Positions 27,426 to 36,690 of a DNA stretch of 64,000 bases are shown in pieces. The stretch lies in contig MKUP01000033.1 in the NCBI GenBank assembly GCA_001898625.1, positions 1 to 64,000 on the forward strand, in the 5' to 3' direction. Each line of letters opens with the position of its first letter. Position 1 is the first letter of the stretch. The notes below the pieces were generated by a model that worked only from the letters and a program-made list of their open reading frames with translations, searched no databases and had not been told where the DNA came from. The DNA comes from Burkholderiales bacterium 67-32. Its GTDB lineage: Bacteria; Pseudomonadota; Gammaproteobacteria; Burkholderiales; Burkholderiaceae_B. The translations under genes and the position numbers were made by a program.

Positions 27426-28382
27426 ATGGAACGACGACGATTCCTCTTCACCCTGGCGGCGGCCGCCGCGGTGCCCGCGGCCCGATCCCAGAACCGGCCT
27501 GTCCGCCTGCTGGTCCCCTTCGCACCCGGCGGCGCGACGGACGTCATCGCACGCGAGATCGCCGTGCTGATGGGAAAACACCTGGGCGCCACCGTCGTGG
27601 TGGAGAACCGCGGCGGCGCGGGCGGGTCGATCGGCACCTCGGAGGTGGCGCGCGCCGCCCCCGATGGCCACACCCTCGGACTCGCCACGCAATCCACCCA
27701 TGCGGTCAATCCCGTCGTCTACCGCAAGGTGGGATACGACCCGCTGGCCGACTTCACGCTGCTGGGAGAGATCGCACAAGCGCCCGGCATCCTGCTGGTC
27801 AACGCCAAGGTGCCGGCCACGACCCTGGCGCAGTTCGTGCAATATCTGCGCAGCCATCCCGACCAACTGACCTATTCGTCTCCCGGCAACGGCACCATCG
27901 GCCACGTCTGGGGCGAACTGTTCAAGCACTCGACCGGCACGACCATGCTGCATGTACCGTACAAGGGCGCCTCGCAGGCCCTGGCCGACCTGGCGGCCGG
28001 ACAGGTCGACTCGACCTTCACCTCGGTCGCCTCGGCCATGCCGCACCTCAAGAACGGCCGCGTGCGCGCGCTGGCGGTGAGCTGGCCCGGGCGCCTGGAC
28101 ATGCTGCCCGAAGTACCGACCTACGCCGAGGCAGGATGGCCGCAGAACAACCAGCCGACCTGGTACGGCCTGGTGGGACCGGCCGGCCTTGCCGAGGACA
28201 CCCGGCGCGCGCTGCGGGCCGCCATGCAGGCCGCGCTGGCCGACCCGGGCCTGCAGGCAAAGTACCGCGGCCAAGGCGTGTTTCCCGCCCTGGGCACGCC
28301 GGAGCAATTCGCGGCGACCATCCGGCGCGACATGGACAGCGTCGCGGCGATCCGCAAGACGGCCCATATTTCGGTGGACTAG
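27426..28382 (+). CDS. Bug/TctC-family tricarboxylate-type periplasmic receptor
   Basis: The 318-residue receptor begins with an RR-containing signal (MERRRFLFTLAAAAAVPAA), which could be a Tat signal. It carries the family blocks RLLVPFAPGGATDVIAREIA, VVENRGGAGGSIGTSEVARA, HVPYKGASQALADLAAG and EVPTYAEAGW. Bug proteins deliver small carboxylates to tripartite TctAB transporters or act as sensors. No TctAB pair lies in the window. It closes the TauD-RraA-M20 operon and likely binds that pathway's substrate. Confidence 0.92.
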   Translation: MERRRFLFTLAAAAAVPAARSQNRPVRLLVPFAPGGATDVIAREIAVLMGKHLGATVVVENRGGAGGSIGTSEVARAAPDGHTLGLATQSTHAVNPVVYRKVGYDPLADFTLLGEIAQAPGILLVNAKVPATTLAQFVQYLRSHPDQLTYSSPGNGTIGHVWGELFKHSTGTTMLHVPYKGASQALADLAAGQVDSTFTSVASAMPHLKNGRVRALAVSWPGRLDMLPEVPTYAEAGWPQNNQPTWYGLVGPAGLAEDTRRALRAAMQAALADPGLQAKYRGQGVFPALGTPEQFAATIRRDMDSVAAIRKTAHISVD

Positions 28383-28437
28383 CCGGCGTTTCTGCCCGAT
28401 CATCGTCTCCGGTTTTCTCTTAGATAGACGATAGATC

Positions 28438-29379
28438 TTGGCGTTGAAACTCAGGCAGATCGAAGCCTTCCGGGCGGTCATGCGAGAAGGCAGCATGGTG
28501 CGGGCCAGCTCGGCGCTGGCCGTCACCCAGCCGGCCGTCAGCTACCTGATCGGATCGCTGGAAAGCGCCGTGGGTTTCGCGCTCTTTCGGCGCGAGAAAG
28601 GCAAGCTCATCCCCACGCCCGAGGCGCACCAGTTGATCGACGAAGTCGACCGCCTGTACGAAAGCGTGGACGAGGTCGAGGCGGTGGCGCGCCTGATCGC
28701 CAACCACCAGCGCGCGGTGCTGCGCATCCTGCTGACGCCCGCCCTGTCGACCGGCGCCTGCGTCCAGGCCATCGGTCGCTACGCGGCGCGGCATCCGGGC
28801 ATGCGCCTGGACATCGACACCGCGCACCGGGCGACGATCCTGCGCCGCCTGCTGTCGGGCCACGCCGACCTGGCGGTGCTGTCGCTGCCGGTGGAAACGG
28901 ACCGGATCGTGGCCACCAGCGTCTTCACGAGCGACCTGGTCTGCGTCCTGCCCGCGCACCACGAGCCGCCCCGGCCGGACACCATCACCCCGGACGACCT
29001 GGCGGGCGTTCCGTTGATCGGGCTCAAGCCCAGCGGCGTGATCCGGCCCATCGTCGACCGCTGGTTCTCGGCGGCGGGCGTCAAGCCGAGCTTCGACATC
29101 GAAGTGCGCGATGCCTGGACCGCCATCGAGCTCGTGCGCAGCGGCGTGGGCGCCGCCATCGTCGGCCGCATCAGCGTCCCGCCTTTTGGCGCGGATCCGC
29201 TGCGCGTGCTGACGCTCGCGCCGGCCGAGCGGATCGAGATCGGCATCGTGTCGCCAGCCTCGCTTCCCGTCCACCGCACGGTCGGCGCCCTGGCGGATTT
29301 CCTGCGTACGCAGATGCAGCTCAAACCGTGCGCCGAGTCTTCATCAACATGTCGTAAAGCAACTGCGCCACCGGACTGA
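28438..29379 (+). CDS. LysR-family transcriptional regulator
   Basis: The product is 313 residues from a TTG at 28438; a second TTG at 28444 would give the usual MKLRQIEAFRAVM start. The winged helix (ASSALAVTQPAVSYLIGSLES, about 22-42) and a substrate-binding domain (RILLTPALSTGACVQAIGRY) are clear. It follows the Bug gene by 55 bases on the same strand and probably controls the TauD-RraA-M20-Bug operon. Its last 59 bases overlap the 3' end of the opposing LysR gene. The ribosome site is weak at either start. Confidence 0.88.
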   Translation: MALKLRQIEAFRAVMREGSMVRASSALAVTQPAVSYLIGSLESAVGFALFRREKGKLIPTPEAHQLIDEVDRLYESVDEVEAVARLIANHQRAVLRILLTPALSTGACVQAIGRYAARHPGMRLDIDTAHRATILRRLLSGHADLAVLSLPVETDRIVATSVFTSDLVCVLPAHHEPPRPDTITPDDLAGVPLIGLKPSGVIRPIVDRWFSAAGVKPSFDIEVRDAWTAIELVRSGVGAAIVGRISVPPFGADPLRVLTLAPAERIEIGIVSPASLPVHRTVGALADFLRTQMQLKPCAESSSTCRKATAPPD

Positions 29380-30214
29380 GCTGCCTGCCTCGCCGGTGGA
29401 TCAGGCCGATGTCCCGGCTGACGGCCGGCTCGCGCAAGGGCTTGCTGACCAGGGCCGCATGCCGGCCCTTGGGCATGGCCAATTGCGGCACGACGCCTAT
29501 ACCCACCCCCGCTTCCACCAAGCTGACCAGCGCGGGCACGTGCTGGACCTCGCAGAACCATCGCGGCTGCTGCGCGCTGTGGGCCAGCGCCTGGTCCATC
29601 AGGAAGCGGTTGCCGCTGCCCTGGGCCAGCCGGATGAAATGGTGGTCGGCCAGTTGCGCCCAGGTCAGCGTGCGCCGCGCGGCCAGGGGGTGGTCGCGCC
29701 GAAGCGCCACCACGAAGGGCTCGTTCAGCAGGGGCTGGTAGGTGATCTCGGCGTCCTGCGTGCCGATGTAGGTCAGGCCGAAATCGGCATCGCCGCGCGC
29801 CACCGCGGTCAGGACCTCGGACGATGACTCATCGATGATGCGGATGCGGATGCGCGGGTATTGCTGGTGGTACTGGCGGATGACCTCGGGCAGGAAATAG
29901 GCCACCGCCGACGGCACGCAGGCGATGGTCACCTCGCCCGACAGTTTCTCGGCCACGTCCTGGATCCCGATCAGGGCGCTCTCGAGCTCGTTGAGGACGT
30001 TTCTTGCGCGCGGCACGAAGCCGCGCCCAATGGTCGTCAGTTGGACCTTGCGCGTGGTCCGCTCGAACAGCTTGACGCCCAGGGCGTCCTCCAGCTTGTC
30101 CACCCGCCGGGACAGCGCGGACTGCGACACGTGCAGGGACTCGGAAGCGGCCCGGAAGCTTCCCAGGTCCGCCACGGCAAGAAAGGCGCGCAGATCGGCC
30201 AGGTCGAATTTCAT
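29321..30214 (-). CDS. LysR-family transcriptional regulator
   Basis: The 297-residue regulator has the helix-turn-helix LGSFRAASESLHVSQSALSRRVDKLED (about 17-43) and a CbbR/CynR-like effector domain (GEVTIACVPSAVAYFLPEVI). It is divergent from the Bug-Ldh-Bug-MBL operon that begins at 30325, with 110 bases between, and is the likely controller of it. The 3' end overlaps the opposing LysR gene by 59 bases. No good ribosome site precedes the ATG at 30214. Confidence 0.92.
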   Translation of the reverse strand: MKFDLADLRAFLAVADLGSFRAASESLHVSQSALSRRVDKLEDALGVKLFERTTRKVQLTTIGRGFVPRARNVLNELESALIGIQDVAEKLSGEVTIACVPSAVAYFLPEVIRQYHQQYPRIRIRIIDESSSEVLTAVARGDADFGLTYIGTQDAEITYQPLLNEPFVVALRRDHPLAARRTLTWAQLADHHFIRLAQGSGNRFLMDQALAHSAQQPRWFCEVQHVPALVSLVEAGVGIGVVPQLAMPKGRHAALVSKPLREPAVSRDIGLIHRRGRQLSPVAQLLYDMLMKTRRTV

Positions 30215-30324
30215 GCGTTTTTGTCAATAATCCATCCAATTTTTGCACTTTACTCCTGTTTGACCGTCACCCAAGATGCGCTCCATAGCCCTGCCTTCAC
30301 GGCAGGCCAGATACGGAGACAAAC

Positions 30325-31320
30325 TTGCCACATTCGATTTCCCGCCACGCCGGCCGGGGGCTGCTTGCCGCCGGCGCGCTGCTGGCCGCCGCATCCCTTT
30401 GCCCGGCGCAGGCCGACACCTGGACCCCGGCCAAGCCCATCCGCCTGCTGGTGCCGTATGGCCCCGGCGGCAGCTCGGACGTGATCGCCCGCGCCATCGC
30501 CACGGAAATGGCCAAGGGCCTGGGCAAGGCCGTGGTGGTGGAAAACAAGGGGGGCGGCCAGGGCACGATCGCCACGAGCGAAGTGGCGCGGGCCCGGCCC
30601 GACGGCTACACCATCGTGCTCGGCCACGTGGGCACGCTGGCGGTCAACCCGGCCATGATGAAAGACCTGCCCTACCGGGTCGACCAGGACTTCGCCCCCA
30701 TCACGCTGCTGGCACGCCTGCCCATGGTGTTCGCCGTGTCCGACCGGGTGGACGCCGCCGACCTTCCCGCCTTCATTCGGCTGGCCCGCGCCCAGCCCGG
30801 CAAGTTCAACTACGGCTCGGCCGGCAACGGCAGCGCCGGGCACCTCGCCTTCGAGATGCTCAAGACCGCGACGAAGACGGCCATCACGCATGTCCCCTAC
30901 AAGGGCACCGGCGCCCAGGTCGCGGACCTGATCGCCGGCCACATCGACGCCGCGGCCGCCGGCACGCCCGGCCTTCTGCCGCCGTTCCAGGCCGGCCGGA
31001 TCCGCATTCTTGCCGTGGGCGCCTCGAAGCGGCTGGCCGTGCTGCCGGAGGTCCCCACCGTGGCGGAACTCGGCTACCCGGGCTTCGAGAGCTCCCAATG
31101 GTTTGGCCTGCTGGCACCCGCCGGCACGCCCTCGCCCGTAGTGCAGCGCCTGCACGAAGAAGCGCTGAAGGCCCTGCGCTCGCCCTCGGTCCAGCAGCGC
31201 CTGCAACACGACTCCAGCGAATCGCTGGGCCAGGGGCCCGCCGAATTCTCGGCCTTCATCCGCAGCGAACAGGCCCGTTGGGGCGACGTGGTCCGCGCCG
31301 CCGGCATCTCGGCCGATTGA
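30325..31320 (+). CDS. Bug/TctC-family periplasmic receptor
   Basis: The 331-residue receptor is exported (RGLLAAGALLAAASLCPAQA, cleavage near residue 30). Family blocks are IRLLVPYGPGGSSDVIARAI, VVENKGGGQGTIATSE, HVPYKGTGAQVADLIAG and EVPTVAELGYPGFESS. Translation starts at TTG 30325, with GGAG eight bases upstream. It is first in an operon of receptor, Ldh-type dehydrogenase, receptor, metallo-hydrolase and binding protein. Ligand unknown; a hydroxy-acid would fit the neighbouring dehydrogenase. Confidence 0.92.
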   Translation: MPHSISRHAGRGLLAAGALLAAASLCPAQADTWTPAKPIRLLVPYGPGGSSDVIARAIATEMAKGLGKAVVVENKGGGQGTIATSEVARARPDGYTIVLGHVGTLAVNPAMMKDLPYRVDQDFAPITLLARLPMVFAVSDRVDAADLPAFIRLARAQPGKFNYGSAGNGSAGHLAFEMLKTATKTAITHVPYKGTGAQVADLIAGHIDAAAAGTPGLLPPFQAGRIRILAVGASKRLAVLPEVPTVAELGYPGFESSQWFGLLAPAGTPSPVVQRLHEEALKALRSPSVQQRLQHDSSESLGQGPAEFSAFIRSEQARWGDVVRAAGISAD

Positions 31321-31354
31321 CTCCCTTCCCCTTTTCCCCAAGCAGGAACGCCTC

Positions 31355-32401
31355 ATGCCCTCCACCGTTGTCCCGCCCACGAAATATTCCGAAGCAGAAC
31401 TGACCCGCCTGGGCATCCTCGCGTTCCGCGCGCTCGGCCTGCCCGAGCAGGACGCCGAGGACGTCGTCCGCGTGCTGGTACTGGCCGACATGTTCGGCCT
31501 GTCGACGCACGGCCTGAGCCGCCTCGAATCCTACGGCGACCGCCTGAAGGTCGGCGGCATCGCCGCGCGCGCCCAGGTAACGGTGAACACGGTGGCGCCC
31601 GCGCTGCGCCTGGTCGACGGCGGCAACGGCGTCGGCCCGCTGGTCGGCATGCATGCCCTGCGCGCCGCCATGGCGGCCGCGACCGAATGCGGCGTGGGTA
31701 TCGCGTTCGCCCGCGCCAGCAACCATTTCGGCCCGGTGTCGCCCTACTCGCTGATCGCCGCCCAGAGCGGATTCGCCAGCATCATCGGCAGCAACGCCAC
31801 CACCACCATCGCCCCCTGGGGCGGCAGCGACGCCAGGCTGGGCAACAGCCCGATCGGATTCGGCGTCCCCAACCCCGGCGGCGATCCCTTCCTGCTCGAC
31901 ATGGCGATGAGCGTCGTCGCCCGCGCCAAGATCCGCCGGGCCCTCAAGCAAGGCCAGTCCATTCCCGATACCTGGGCCACCGACCAGGCCGGCCGCCCCA
32001 CCACCGACCCGGCCGCCGCGCTGGACGGCTTCCTGCTTCCCATAGGCGGGCACAAGGGCTATGGCCTGGCCCTGATGGTGGACCTGTTCGCCGGCCTGCT
32101 GTCCAACGCCGCCTACCTGACCCACGTGAAGTCGTGGGTCGAGGCGCCGGACGAACCGCAGAACCTGGGGCACTTCTTCATCCTCATCGACACGCGCCGG
32201 CTCGGCTCCACCGCCTGGCTGGCCGAGCGCATGAACGACTTCGCCGCCATCCTGCACGGCAGCACGCCCATCGACCCCGCCCAGCCCGTCATCGTTCCGG
32301 GGGAAATCGAACTGGGCCGGCTGGCGCGCAGCCGTGCGGAAGGCGTCGAACTGGACGCCGACACCGCTGCCCTGCTGGCCGCCTACGCCGCGCCCCGCTA
32401 G
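31355..32401 (+). CDS. Malate/L-lactate dehydrogenase (LDH2) family oxidoreductase
   Basis: The 348-residue NAD(P)-dependent enzyme belongs to the LDH2/YiaK family, which oxidises 2-hydroxy acids or reduces ketimines such as piperideine-2-carboxylate. Family features are LSTHGLSRLESY near residue 50 (catalytic His in THG), RASNHFGPVSPYS, NSPIGFGVP, and GGHKGYGLALMVDLFAGLL (about 230-249). It sits between two Bug receptor genes, which suggests an imported carboxylate is the substrate. AGGA precedes the ATG at 31355. Confidence 0.9.
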   Translation: MPSTVVPPTKYSEAELTRLGILAFRALGLPEQDAEDVVRVLVLADMFGLSTHGLSRLESYGDRLKVGGIAARAQVTVNTVAPALRLVDGGNGVGPLVGMHALRAAMAAATECGVGIAFARASNHFGPVSPYSLIAAQSGFASIIGSNATTTIAPWGGSDARLGNSPIGFGVPNPGGDPFLLDMAMSVVARAKIRRALKQGQSIPDTWATDQAGRPTTDPAAALDGFLLPIGGHKGYGLALMVDLFAGLLSNAAYLTHVKSWVEAPDEPQNLGHFFILIDTRRLGSTAWLAERMNDFAAILHGSTPIDPAQPVIVPGEIELGRLARSRAEGVELDADTAALLAAYAAPR

Positions 32402-32432
32402 GCCAGACGACGACAAAACCGAGGAGGAAGAC

Positions 32433-33401
32433 ATGAAGACATTGGCAACGCTGGCGATGCTCGCCCTGGCCCTGCCCGGGTACGCGCACGCCGCGGACAA
32501 GTACCCGTCCAAGCCCGTACGGATCATCGTGCCCTACGTCGCCGGCGGCGCCGCCGACATCACCACGCGGGTGATCGCCCAGAAGCTCTCGGACCGTCTG
32601 GGCGCGAGCTTCGTCGTCGAGAACAAGCCCGGCGCCAACGGCATGATAGGCACGGATTTCGTCGCCAAGGCGAAGCCGGACGGCTATACCCTGCTGGCCG
32701 ACGCCAGCGGGCCGCTGGTCGTCAACCCGTCCTTGTACGAGAAGGTGCCGTACGACCCGGTGAAAGATCTCGTGCCCGTCAGCCAACTGACCAGCTACCA
32801 GTACGCGCTGGTCGTGCCCGCGGCCTCGCCGCTGCGCAGCCTGGACGATCTGGTCCGCGCCGCGCGGGCGCAGCCGGGCAAGCTCAGCTACGGATCCGCC
32901 GGCATCGGCGCCGGCGGCCACCTGGCCGGCGAACTGCTGGCGCTGATGAGCAAGACCGAACTCACCCACGTCCCCTACAAGGGCAACGCCCAGGCACTGG
33001 CCGACATCCTGGGCGGACAGTTGTCCTTCACCTTCGACACCATCGTGACCGCCGTGCCCCACCTCCGCGGCGGCAAGCTGCGCGCGTTCGCGGTGTCCGG
33101 CCCGACCCGCTCGCCCGCGCTGCCCGACGTGCCCACCATGGAAGAACTCGGCTACAAAGGCTTTCACATCACGCAGTTCCAGGGCATGCTTGCTCCCGCC
33201 GGCACCGATCCGGCCATCGTGAAAACCCTCAACGACGCGGTGGGCGCCGCCATGCGGGAACCCGACGTGGTCAAGCGCCTGGCCGAGGAAGGCGGCTACG
33301 AGATCGTCGCCGGCTCCCCGGCGGATTTCGCCCGGCTGATCACGACCGAACTCGACATGTACCGGCGTCTGATCCACGACGCGAACATCAGGATGCAATG
33401 A
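32433..33401 (+). CDS. Bug/TctC-family periplasmic receptor
   Basis: The 322-residue receptor has a short signal peptide (MKTLATLAMLALALPGYAHA). Family blocks are VRIIVPYVAGGAADITTRVI, VVENKPGANGMIGTDFVAKA, HVPYKGNAQALADILGG and DVPTMEELGYKGFH. The start has a very strong ribosome site (GAGGAGGAAG). It overlaps the next gene by four bases. It is the second receptor of this operon, so the system may bind two related compounds, or one receptor may act in sensing. Confidence 0.93.
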   Translation: MKTLATLAMLALALPGYAHAADKYPSKPVRIIVPYVAGGAADITTRVIAQKLSDRLGASFVVENKPGANGMIGTDFVAKAKPDGYTLLADASGPLVVNPSLYEKVPYDPVKDLVPVSQLTSYQYALVVPAASPLRSLDDLVRAARAQPGKLSYGSAGIGAGGHLAGELLALMSKTELTHVPYKGNAQALADILGGQLSFTFDTIVTAVPHLRGGKLRAFAVSGPTRSPALPDVPTMEELGYKGFHITQFQGMLAPAGTDPAIVKTLNDAVGAAMREPDVVKRLAEEGGYEIVAGSPADFARLITTELDMYRRLIHDANIRMQ

Positions 33402-34183
33402 ACATGACCACGATCGATGTCCTGGTCCAGGGCTACCCTGGACGCGCCACCCATCACGGCGGGCTGGGCTGGAGCACGGTGACGCTGGTACGCACCGGCG
33501 GCCGCAGCATCCTCGTCGACGTCGGCGCCTTCGGCGCCCGCAAGCCCATCCTGAAGGCACTCACCGAACGCGGCGTGCAGCCGGCCGACGTCACCGACGT
33601 GGTCCTGACCCATGCCCACTACGACCATACGGTCAATTTCACGCTGTTTCCATGGGCCACCGTCTGGATCGGCGACGAGGAACTGAGCTGGGCCGCCGCG
33701 CAGCCGCCGGGCTTCAACCCCATTCCCGAACTCTACGTGCGCGAGTTGTGCGCCTCGCCGCGCGTGCGGCGGGTGCGCGACGGCGAAACCTTCCTACCCG
33801 GGCTGCAGGCCATCGCGGCCCCCGGCCACACGCCCGGCCATCTCCTGTTCTACCTGACCGATACGGAAGAGCCGGTGCTATTCACCGGCGACGCGGCCAA
33901 GAACCGCGCCGAACTGCTCAGCATGAACGTGGCGGACACCGACGACGCGCAGGCCAGCGCCCGCAGCCTGGCAAAGATCTGGCAGCTTTGGAAACAGCGG
34001 CCCGGCACCTTGCTGGTCCCCGGCCACGACCTGAGCATGCGCCTGGACGCCGAAGGCCGCCCCGTCTATGTGGGCGAACGCGCCGCGGAAATCGGCGCCT
34101 GGTTCAGCGAAACGCTGCAACAAACCAGGATCGACCTCTGCTGCGCGCCCCGGCTCGACTTCTCTCAACTCGCGAACGACTGA
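33398..34183 (+). CDS. Metallo-beta-lactamase-fold hydrolase
   Basis: The 261-residue cytoplasmic protein has the dinuclear zinc motif HAHYDH (His72, His74, Asp76, His77), a distal GHTPGH around residue 143, and FTGDAAKNR. The fold covers lactonases, glyoxalase II-like thioesterases and similar hydrolases. Lactone or thioester cleavage next to a hydroxy-acid dehydrogenase is plausible. It overlaps the preceding Bug gene by four bases and is two bases from the next gene. No signal peptide. Confidence 0.88.
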   Translation: MNMTTIDVLVQGYPGRATHHGGLGWSTVTLVRTGGRSILVDVGAFGARKPILKALTERGVQPADVTDVVLTHAHYDHTVNFTLFPWATVWIGDEELSWAAAQPPGFNPIPELYVRELCASPRVRRVRDGETFLPGLQAIAAPGHTPGHLLFYLTDTEEPVLFTGDAAKNRAELLSMNVADTDDAQASARSLAKIWQLWKQRPGTLLVPGHDLSMRLDAEGRPVYVGERAAEIGAWFSETLQQTRIDLCCAPRLDFSQLAND

Positions 34184-34185
34184 CC

Positions 34186-34920
34186 ATGCCCATCACTCCC
34201 GACGTACGCGCCGCCTTCGCGCCCACCGGCGTACTGCGCGCCTCCATCAACATCGGCAATCCCATCCTGGCCTCGCTGGACGCGGGCAGCGACACCCCGC
34301 GCGGCGTCTCGGTCGACCTGGCGCGGGAACTGGCGCGCCGGCTGGACCTGCCCATCGAACTGAAGGTGTTCAAGAGCGCCGGCGAATCCGTGCGCGCGGT
34401 CACCGACGAAGCGGCCGACGTCGGCTTCTTCGCCATCGACCCCGAGCGCGGCCAGGGCATAGGCTTCACCGCGCCCTACGTGATCATCGAGGGATGTTAT
34501 CTGGTGCCCGAGGGCTCGCCGCTGCGCAGCAACGACGACGTCGACGCCGAAGGCACCACCGTCGTGGTCGGCCGCGGCAGCGCCTACGACCTGTTCCTGA
34601 CCCGCGCGCTCCAGCACGCGACGCTGCTGCGCGCCCCCACGTCGCCGTCGGTGGTCGAGGTCTTCGTGAAGGAAGGCGCCGACGTCGCCGCCGGCGTGCG
34701 CCAGCAACTGGAGGCCGACATGGCGGCGCGCGGCGGGCTTCGCCTCCTGCCCGGCCGCTTCATGGAGATACGCCAGGCCATGGGTCTGCCCAAGAGCAGG
34801 AGCGACGAGGCCGCCCGGTTCCTGCGCGCCTACGTGGAAGTGGCCAAGGCCTCCGGCTTCGTGGCCGAGGCCCTGGAACGCCACCGGATCGAGGGCGTAT
34901 CGGTGGCGCCGGCGGGCTGA
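34186..34920 (+). CDS. Family 3 solute-binding-like protein without signal peptide
   Basis: The 244-residue protein resembles amino-acid-type ABC binding proteins (PF00497-like): GVLRASINIGNPILA, GVSVDLARELARRLDLPIEL, ADVGFFAIDPERGQGIGFTAPYVIIEG. It begins directly with the mature-type sequence and has no export signal. An in-frame start further upstream would lie inside the previous gene. It may therefore act in the cytoplasm, for example as a small-molecule sensor or an enzyme-like homologue. It is last in the five-gene operon and ends 15 bases from the trpE stop on the opposite strand. Confidence 0.75.
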   Translation: MPITPDVRAAFAPTGVLRASINIGNPILASLDAGSDTPRGVSVDLARELARRLDLPIELKVFKSAGESVRAVTDEAADVGFFAIDPERGQGIGFTAPYVIIEGCYLVPEGSPLRSNDDVDAEGTTVVVGRGSAYDLFLTRALQHATLLRAPTSPSVVEVFVKEGADVAAGVRQQLEADMAARGGLRLLPGRFMEIRQAMGLPKSRSDEAARFLRAYVEVAKASGFVAEALERHRIEGVSVAPAG

Positions 34921-34935
34921 CGGGCGGACTCCGCC

Positions 34936-36456
34936 TCAGACCGGGTCATCCAACCCCAACTGCACCTGCTCCGCCGCCCGCAGCACCGCCCGCGCCTTGG
35001 CCTCCGTTTCCGCCCATTCCTTCTCGGGCTCGGAATCGGCCACCACGCCGGCGGCCGCCTGCGCGTACAGCATGCCGTTCTTGATCACGCCGGTGCGGAT
35101 GGCGATGGCCAGGTCCATCTCGCCGCCGTAGCTCAGGTAGCCCGCCGCCCCGCCGTACACGCAACGCCGCACCGGCTCCAGTTCGTCGATCAGTTCCAGC
35201 GCCCGCACCTTGGGCGCGCCGGACAGCGTGCCGGCCGGGAAGGTCGCGCGCAGCACGTCCATCGAGGTCATGCCCTCGCGCAACAGGCCGGTCACATTGG
35301 AAACCAGGTGCATGACGTGCGAGTAGCGCTCGATGGCGAGCTGGTCGGTCACCTGCACCGATCCGATCTCGGCGATGCGGCCGACGTCGTTGCGGGCCAG
35401 GTCGATCAGCATGACGTGCTCGGCGATCTCCTTGGGATCGGCGCGCAACTCTTCGGCCAGCGCCACGTCTTCCTCGGGCGTGCCGCCGCGCGGGCGGGTG
35501 CCGGCCAGCGGCCGGATGGTCACGCGGCTGCGCGCGGCGCCCTGTTCCTGGACCGCCTCCTGGCGCACCAGGATCTCGGGCGACGACCCGACCACATGGA
35601 AATCGCCGAAATTCCAGAAATACATGTAGGGAGACGGATTCAGCGAGCGCAGCGCCCGGTACAGCGACAGCGGCGAATCGCGGAAGGGCTTGGCGATGAC
35701 CTGGCCCACCTGGACCTGCATCAGGTCGCCGGCGGCGATGTATTCCTTGGCCTTGAGCACGGCCGCCAGGTAGTCCGGTTTCTGGAAGTCGCGGCGGGTC
35801 TCGGTGACCATGCTGGCCTGGCTGTACGGAATTTCGGCCGGGCGGCGCAGCTGGGTGCGCAGGTCCAGCAGGCGGGTACGGGCGCGGGCATAGGCCTCGC
35901 GCTGGCTGGGGTCGGCGTAGACCATCAGGTAGAGCCGCCCGCTCAGGTTGTCGATGATGGCCAGTTCGTCGATCAGCAACAGCAGCAGGTCGGGCACCGG
36001 ATCGCCCATGCCGGCGGGATCGGGCTTGGTGCAAGGTCCCAGCCGCGGCTCGATGTGGCGGACCATGTCATGGCCGAAGTAGCCGGCCAGGCCACCCACG
36101 AAACGGGGCATCCCGGGGCGCAGCGCCACCTTGAAGCGTTTCTGGTATTCGGCGATGAAGGCCAGCGGGTCGCCCTCGTGGCGCTCGACCACCTGGTCGT
36201 CGGTCACCACCTCGACGTTGCGGCCGCGCGCCCGGATGAAGGTGCGCGCGGGCAGGCCGATGAAGGAATAGCGCCCGAAGCGCTCGCCGCCCACCACGGA
36301 CTCCAGCAGGCAGCTCATGGCGCCGCGCCGGGGCCCGCTCTGGGCCAGTTTCAGGTAGAGCCCGAGCGGGGTGTCCAGATCGGCATAGGTTTCGGACACC
36401 AGCGGGATGCGGTTGTATCCCTGGGAGGCCAGGGCCTGGAATTCGACTTCGGTCAT
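34936..36456 (-). CDS. trpE: Anthranilate synthase component I
   Basis: The 506-residue chorismate-using enzyme makes anthranilate with ammonia from TrpG. Visible blocks are the N-terminal Trp-sensing strand ending in LLES, then [43 protein letters not shown] and [19 protein letters not shown]. The ATG at 36456 ([13 protein letters not shown]) has GAGG upstream; a frame extension to 36525 is not needed. It is downstream of rpe, gph and a Trp-rich leader peptide. No trpG follows; the amidotransferase gene lies nearly 28 kb further along the same strand. Confidence 0.97.
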   Translation of the reverse strand: MTEVEFQALASQGYNRIPLVSETYADLDTPLGLYLKLAQSGPRRGAMSCLLESVVGGERFGRYSFIGLPARTFIRARGRNVEVVTDDQVVERHEGDPLAFIAEYQKRFKVALRPGMPRFVGGLAGYFGHDMVRHIEPRLGPCTKPDPAGMGDPVPDLLLLLIDELAIIDNLSGRLYLMVYADPSQREAYARARTRLLDLRTQLRRPAEIPYSQASMVTETRRDFQKPDYLAAVLKAKEYIAAGDLMQVQVGQVIAKPFRDSPLSLYRALRSLNPSPYMYFWNFGDFHVVGSSPEILVRQEAVQEQGAARSRVTIRPLAGTRPRGGTPEEDVALAEELRADPKEIAEHVMLIDLARNDVGRIAEIGSVQVTDQLAIERYSHVMHLVSNVTGLLREGMTSMDVLRATFPAGTLSGAPKVRALELIDELEPVRRCVYGGAAGYLSYGGEMDLAIAIRTGVIKNGMLYAQAAAGVVADSEPEKEWAETEAKARAVLRAAEQVQLGLDDPV

Positions 36457-36621
36457 GCTTGCCTCGTATCGCGTGGAATGTTGCGGTTCCGCCGAAGACC
36501 TTGTCCGAAACGCACGAGCAAACATGCCCCGACGGTCCGGCAGGACTCGGGCGGGGAGATTCGTATCGGGATTTGCTAGAGGCCGGTCAGCGCGCTGGTG
36601 CTGGCTTACGGCCGGAGAGAA
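36457..36621 (-). promoter_or_regulatory. trpE leader region (attenuator)
   Basis: The 165 bases between the leader peptide and trpE contain CACCAGCGC (36592-36600 on the minus strand), which is complementary to the GCGCTGGTG in the Trp codons (36647-36655). A GC hairpin is at 36527-36556 (CCCCG/CGGGG with an inner GTCC/GGAC). The first pairing would be blocked by a ribosome stalled at the Trp codons. The last hairpin is a terminator candidate but has only a short U stretch (GTTTG). Confidence 0.6.
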
Positions 36622-36690
36622 TCACCACCACCCGGCAGACGAACGCCACCAGCGCCACCAGGCGCAGGTTTGGACGGACGACCGAGTCAT
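36622..36690 (-). CDS. trpL: trp leader peptide upstream of trpE
   Basis: A 22-residue frame runs from ATG 36690 to TGA 36622-36624. Its sequence ends ...CAWWRWWRSSAGWW, giving six Trp codons in three pairs. This density is far above chance and is the hallmark of a Trp-responsive attenuation leader. An in-frame ATG at 36699 would add three residues. No strong ribosome site is seen at either. It lies 48 bases after the gph stop, so the mRNA could begin at rpe or gph. Confidence 0.85.
   Translation of the reverse strand: MTRSSVQTCAWWRWWRSSAGWW

Noticed and set aside
33652-35084. Long alternative frames across the MBL and binding-protein genes
   Set aside because: The 5' part of the frame is the MBL gene read out of frame; only 34186-34920 shows a coherent binding-protein sequence. 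The frame at 34068-35084 is Arg/Pro-rich noise.
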